Below, one piece after another: positions 61,736-64,000 of a stretch of 64,000 bases of DNA. The stretch lies in contig JAHJHI010000026.1 in the NCBI GenBank assembly GCA_018824085.1, positions 62,001 to 126,000 on the forward strand. The letters are read 5' to 3'. Position numbers and translations under genes: made by a program. Each line of letters starts with the position of its first letter. The first letter of the stretch is position 1. The notes beneath the pieces are model-generated. The model saw nothing but the letters and a program-made list of their open reading frames with translations, made no database searches and had not been told where the DNA came from. Source of the stretch: Gammaproteobacteria bacterium. Its GTDB lineage: Bacteria > Pseudomonadota > Gammaproteobacteria > Burkholderiales > Rhodocyclaceae.

Positions 61736-61806
61736 GCGGGGCCGGCATTCCGTGAGCGCACTAAGCAATACTCGTTACCATCGGTGTTCGCATGAAGGGA
61801 GTCGTC

Positions 61807-64000
61807 ATGACGCAACACGCTGACGGGGACGCGCGCGAACCGGCGTGGCATGCAATGCCTGCCGTCGTGACGCTCGACGCGTTCGCCTCGACAATGGAAT
61901 CCGGACTGTCCGCCGAGGATGCCCGGCAGCGTCTGGAACGCCACGGCGCCAATGCATTGCCGCCGGCGCCACGGCGCAGCATGTTCAGGCGCCTGCTGGC
62001 ACAGTTCGACAACGTGCTCATCCACGTACTGTTGGCGGCCGCCGGCGTCACGGCGGTGCTCGGCCATGCGCTCGATTGCGCCGTCATCGTCGGCGTGGTG
62101 CTGATCAATGCGGTGATCGGCTTCGTGCAGGAGGGCAAGGCGGAAGACGCGCTCGACGCGATACGCAACATGCTGTCGCCACGCGCCCAGGCGATGCGTG
62201 GCGGCCGCCGGCTCGAACTCGATGCCACGCAGCTGGTGCCGGGCGACATCGTGTTCGTCGCCTCCGGAGACCGCGTGCCGGCCGACCTTCGTCTGTTGCG
62301 CACGCGTGGCCTGCGCATCGACGAATCGTCACTGACCGGCGAATCGCTGGCGGTGGACAAGGCGCCCGCGCCCAACGCGGCCGACACGCCGCTGGGCGAG
62401 CGCAGCGCCATGGCCTGGTCGGGCACGCTGGTGAGCGCCGGGCAGGGAACGGGTGTCGTCGTGGGCACCGGCGGCGCGACGCAGATCGGCCACATCGGCA
62501 GGCTGCTGGCCGACGTCGACGCGCTGGCAACCCCGCTCACCCGCAAGATGACGGCCTTCGGCCGCTGGCTCAGCTGGGCCATCCTCGCGCTGGCCGCGCT
62601 GGCCTTCGTTTTCGGTACCCGGGTACGCGGCTACGCGGCGGCCGACATGTTCCTGTCGGCGGTCGGGCTCGCCGTGGCGGCCATTCCGGAGGGCCTGCCG
62701 GCCATCATGACGGTGGCGCTGGCCATCGGCGTGCAGCGCATGGCGGCCCGGCGCGCCATCATCCGGCGCCTGCCCGTGGTCGAGGCGCTCGGCGCCGTGA
62801 CCGTCATCTGCAGCGACAAGACCGGCACGCTCACGCGCAACGAAATGACGGTGCAGCGCATCTTCACCGCCAGCGGCGATTTCGCCGTCACCGGTGCGGG
62901 CTATGCGCCCGAGGGCAGCTTCAGCCTCGACGGCCGGACATGCGAACTGCCGGCCCATCCGGAACTGACGGAAATCGGCCGCGTTGCGTTGCTGTGCAAC
63001 GAGGCGGCGCTGCACGACGACGGCGACGGCCGCTGGACGCTGACCGGTGACCCGACCGAAGGCGCGCTGCTCACGCTCGGACTGAAAGCCGGTCTGGACC
63101 CGGCGTTCGAGCGCAACGCGCTGCCGCGCCTGGACAGCATTCCGTTCGAATCCGAACACCGGTACATGGCGACGCTGCACCACGACCATCGCGGCCGCGC
63201 CTTCGTGCTGCTCAAGGGCGCGCCGGAACGCCTGCTCGACCTGTGTCCGGTCGAGCGTCACGATGGTGATGCAAGACTGCTCGCGTCGGCGCGCTGGCAC
63301 GACGGCATGCAGGCGCTGGCCGGCGACGGCATGCGTCTGCTTGCGGTGGCGATCAAGCCGCTCGAGTCGATGCAGTCGGTGCTCACCTTCGACGACATCG
63401 ACGCGGGCGGCTTCACGCTGCTCGCCGTGCTGGGCCTGAGTGATCCGCCGCGCGCCGAGGCGGTCGAGGCAGTGGCACGCTGTCGCAGCGCGGGCATCCG
63501 CGTGTGCATGATCACCGGCGACCACGCTGCGACCGCCCGTGCCATCGGCGAGCGCCTGGCGCTTGCACCGCTGCCGCTGAAGGTGCTCACCGGCAGTGAT
63601 GTCGAACGCATGGATGACGCCGCGCTGCGCGACGCAGTGGCCGACACGGCAATCTTTGCGCGCGCCAGTCCGGAGCACAAACTGCGGCTGGTCAAGGCCC
63701 TGCAGGCGCGCGGCGAAATCGTCGCGATGACCGGCGACGGCGTCAATGACGCACCGGCGCTCAAGCGCGCCGACGTCGGCGTGGCCATGGGCGACAAGGG
63801 TACCGAAGCCGCAAAGGAGGCCGCCGCCGTGGTGCTCGCCGACGACAATTTCGCGTCGATCGCGGCTGCGGTGGAGGAGGGGCGCACGGTCTATGACAAC
63901 ATCCGCAAGGCCATCGTCTACATCCTGCCGACCGGCGGTGGCGAAGCCGGCATCGTGCTGCTGGCCATCGTGCTCGGGCTGACGATGCCGATCACGCCGG
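61807..64000 (+). CDS. P-type cation-transporting ATPase (3' partial)
   Basis: First 731 residues of a P-type ATPase of the P2A/PMR1-like group; it continues past the right edge. Order seen: N-terminal cation-ATPase domain (GLSAEDARQRLERHGANALP), actuator with DESSLTGES, membrane helix with PEGLPA (ion-site motif of Ca/Mn-type pumps, near residue 296), phosphorylation site Asp337 in CSDKTGTLTRNE, nucleotide-binding KGAPERLL, MITGDHAATARAIGERL and TGDGVNDAPALKRADVGVAM. GAAGGGAG precedes the ATG at good spacing. In other Proteobacteria such pumps lie with universal stress genes under ANR control; an FNR-type box upstream agrees. Ion specificity is not certain. Confidence 0.93.
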   Translation, partial: MTQHADGDAREPAWHAMPAVVTLDAFASTMESGLSAEDARQRLERHGANALPPAPRRSMFRRLLAQFDNVLIHVLLAAAGVTAVLGHALDCAVIVGVVLINAVIGFVQEGKAEDALDAIRNMLSPRAQAMRGGRRLELDATQLVPGDIVFVASGDRVPADLRLLRTRGLRIDESSLTGESLAVDKAPAPNAADTPLGERSAMAWSGTLVSAGQGTGVVVGTGGATQIGHIGRLLADVDALATPLTRKMTAFGRWLSWAILALAALAFVFGTRVRGYAAADMFLSAVGLAVAAIPEGLPAIMTVALAIGVQRMAARRAIIRRLPVVEALGAVTVICSDKTGTLTRNEMTVQRIFTASGDFAVTGAGYAPEGSFSLDGRTCELPAHPELTEIGRVALLCNEAALHDDGDGRWTLTGDPTEGALLTLGLKAGLDPAFERNALPRLDSIPFESEHRYMATLHHDHRGRAFVLLKGAPERLLDLCPVERHDGDARLLASARWHDGMQALAGDGMRLLAVAIKPLESMQSVLTFDDIDAGGFTLLAVLGLSDPPRAEAVEAVARCRSAGIRVCMITGDHAATARAIGERLALAPLPLKVLTGSDVERMDDAALRDAVADTAIFARASPEHKLRLVKALQARGEIVAMTGDGVNDAPALKRADVGVAMGDKGTEAAKEAAAVVLADDNFASIAAAVEEGRTVYDNIRKAIVYILPTGGGEAGIVLLAIVLGLTMPITP

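Overview
The window is 64 kb of high-G+C chromosomal DNA, almost fully coding on both strands, from what looks like a Betaproteobacterium. The basis is gene content: an EpsDEFG/exosortase-B cluster, an sdhCDAB-sdhE-gltA-odhA-odhB-lpdA TCA block, sulfate uptake genes ending in cysB, a DUF4936 gene next to ygfZ, and a pqqABCDE operon. A Rhodocyclales-type methylotroph such as Methyloversatilis would fit, but that is inference. No tRNA, rRNA, CRISPR array, insertion sequence or prophage was seen.

Layout. 1-4.7 kb: 3' end of an exopolysaccharide/exosortase cluster (epsD fragment, epsE, epsF, epsG, xrtB), running directly into tadA, an L,D-transpeptidase and a GNAT acetyltransferase. 6.1-10.4 kb (minus): ygfZ, DUF4936, an NRDE protein and a GAF-PAS histidine kinase with its CheY-like partner. 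10.5-15.9 kb (plus): mltG, tmk, holB, pilZ, tatD, an ankyrin protein and queF. 15.9-19.2 kb: a uracil-DNA-glycosylase-like gene and a large orphan FtsX-type permease. 19.2-25.8 kb: a Cus-type Cu(I)/Ag(I) efflux set (a Met/His/Cys-rich small protein, cusC, a cusB with a fused CusF domain, and cusA with the complete methionine triad). 25.8-29.6 kb: an EAL phosphodiesterase, rmuC and an AEC transporter.

29.7-37.2 kb (minus): sulfate assimilation, in transcription order sbp, prc, cysT, cysW, cysA, cysB, with the periplasmic protease prc lying between sbp and the permease genes. 37.2-38.3 kb: about 1.1 kb with no intact gene and signs of decay, including an 11-bp tandem duplication that shifts frame. 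38.3-42.1 kb (minus): a lipoprotein, a trans-sulfuration PLP enzyme, an FHA-adenylate cyclase translationally coupled to a CoA-ester lyase; then mdh with its own intrinsic terminator. 43.5-54.9 kb (plus): a GntR regulator followed by the TCA genes. 55-60.5 kb: zapE, a secretin-N-like protein and pqqABCDE with several RNA hairpins. 60.6-64 kb: a secreted metallo-beta-lactamase-fold protein (minus) and a P-type cation ATPase running off the right edge behind a perfect FNR/ANR-type box.

Most interesting points: the EpsG kinase begins with two 24-residue repeats separated by five residues, the layout of the c-di-GMP-binding MshEN domain; a PilZ protein and an EAL protein lie in the same window. 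Other regulatory leads are the FNR-type box before the P-type ATPase, a palindrome between mdh and gntR, and hairpins placed just before the odhA and pqqB ribosome binding sites.
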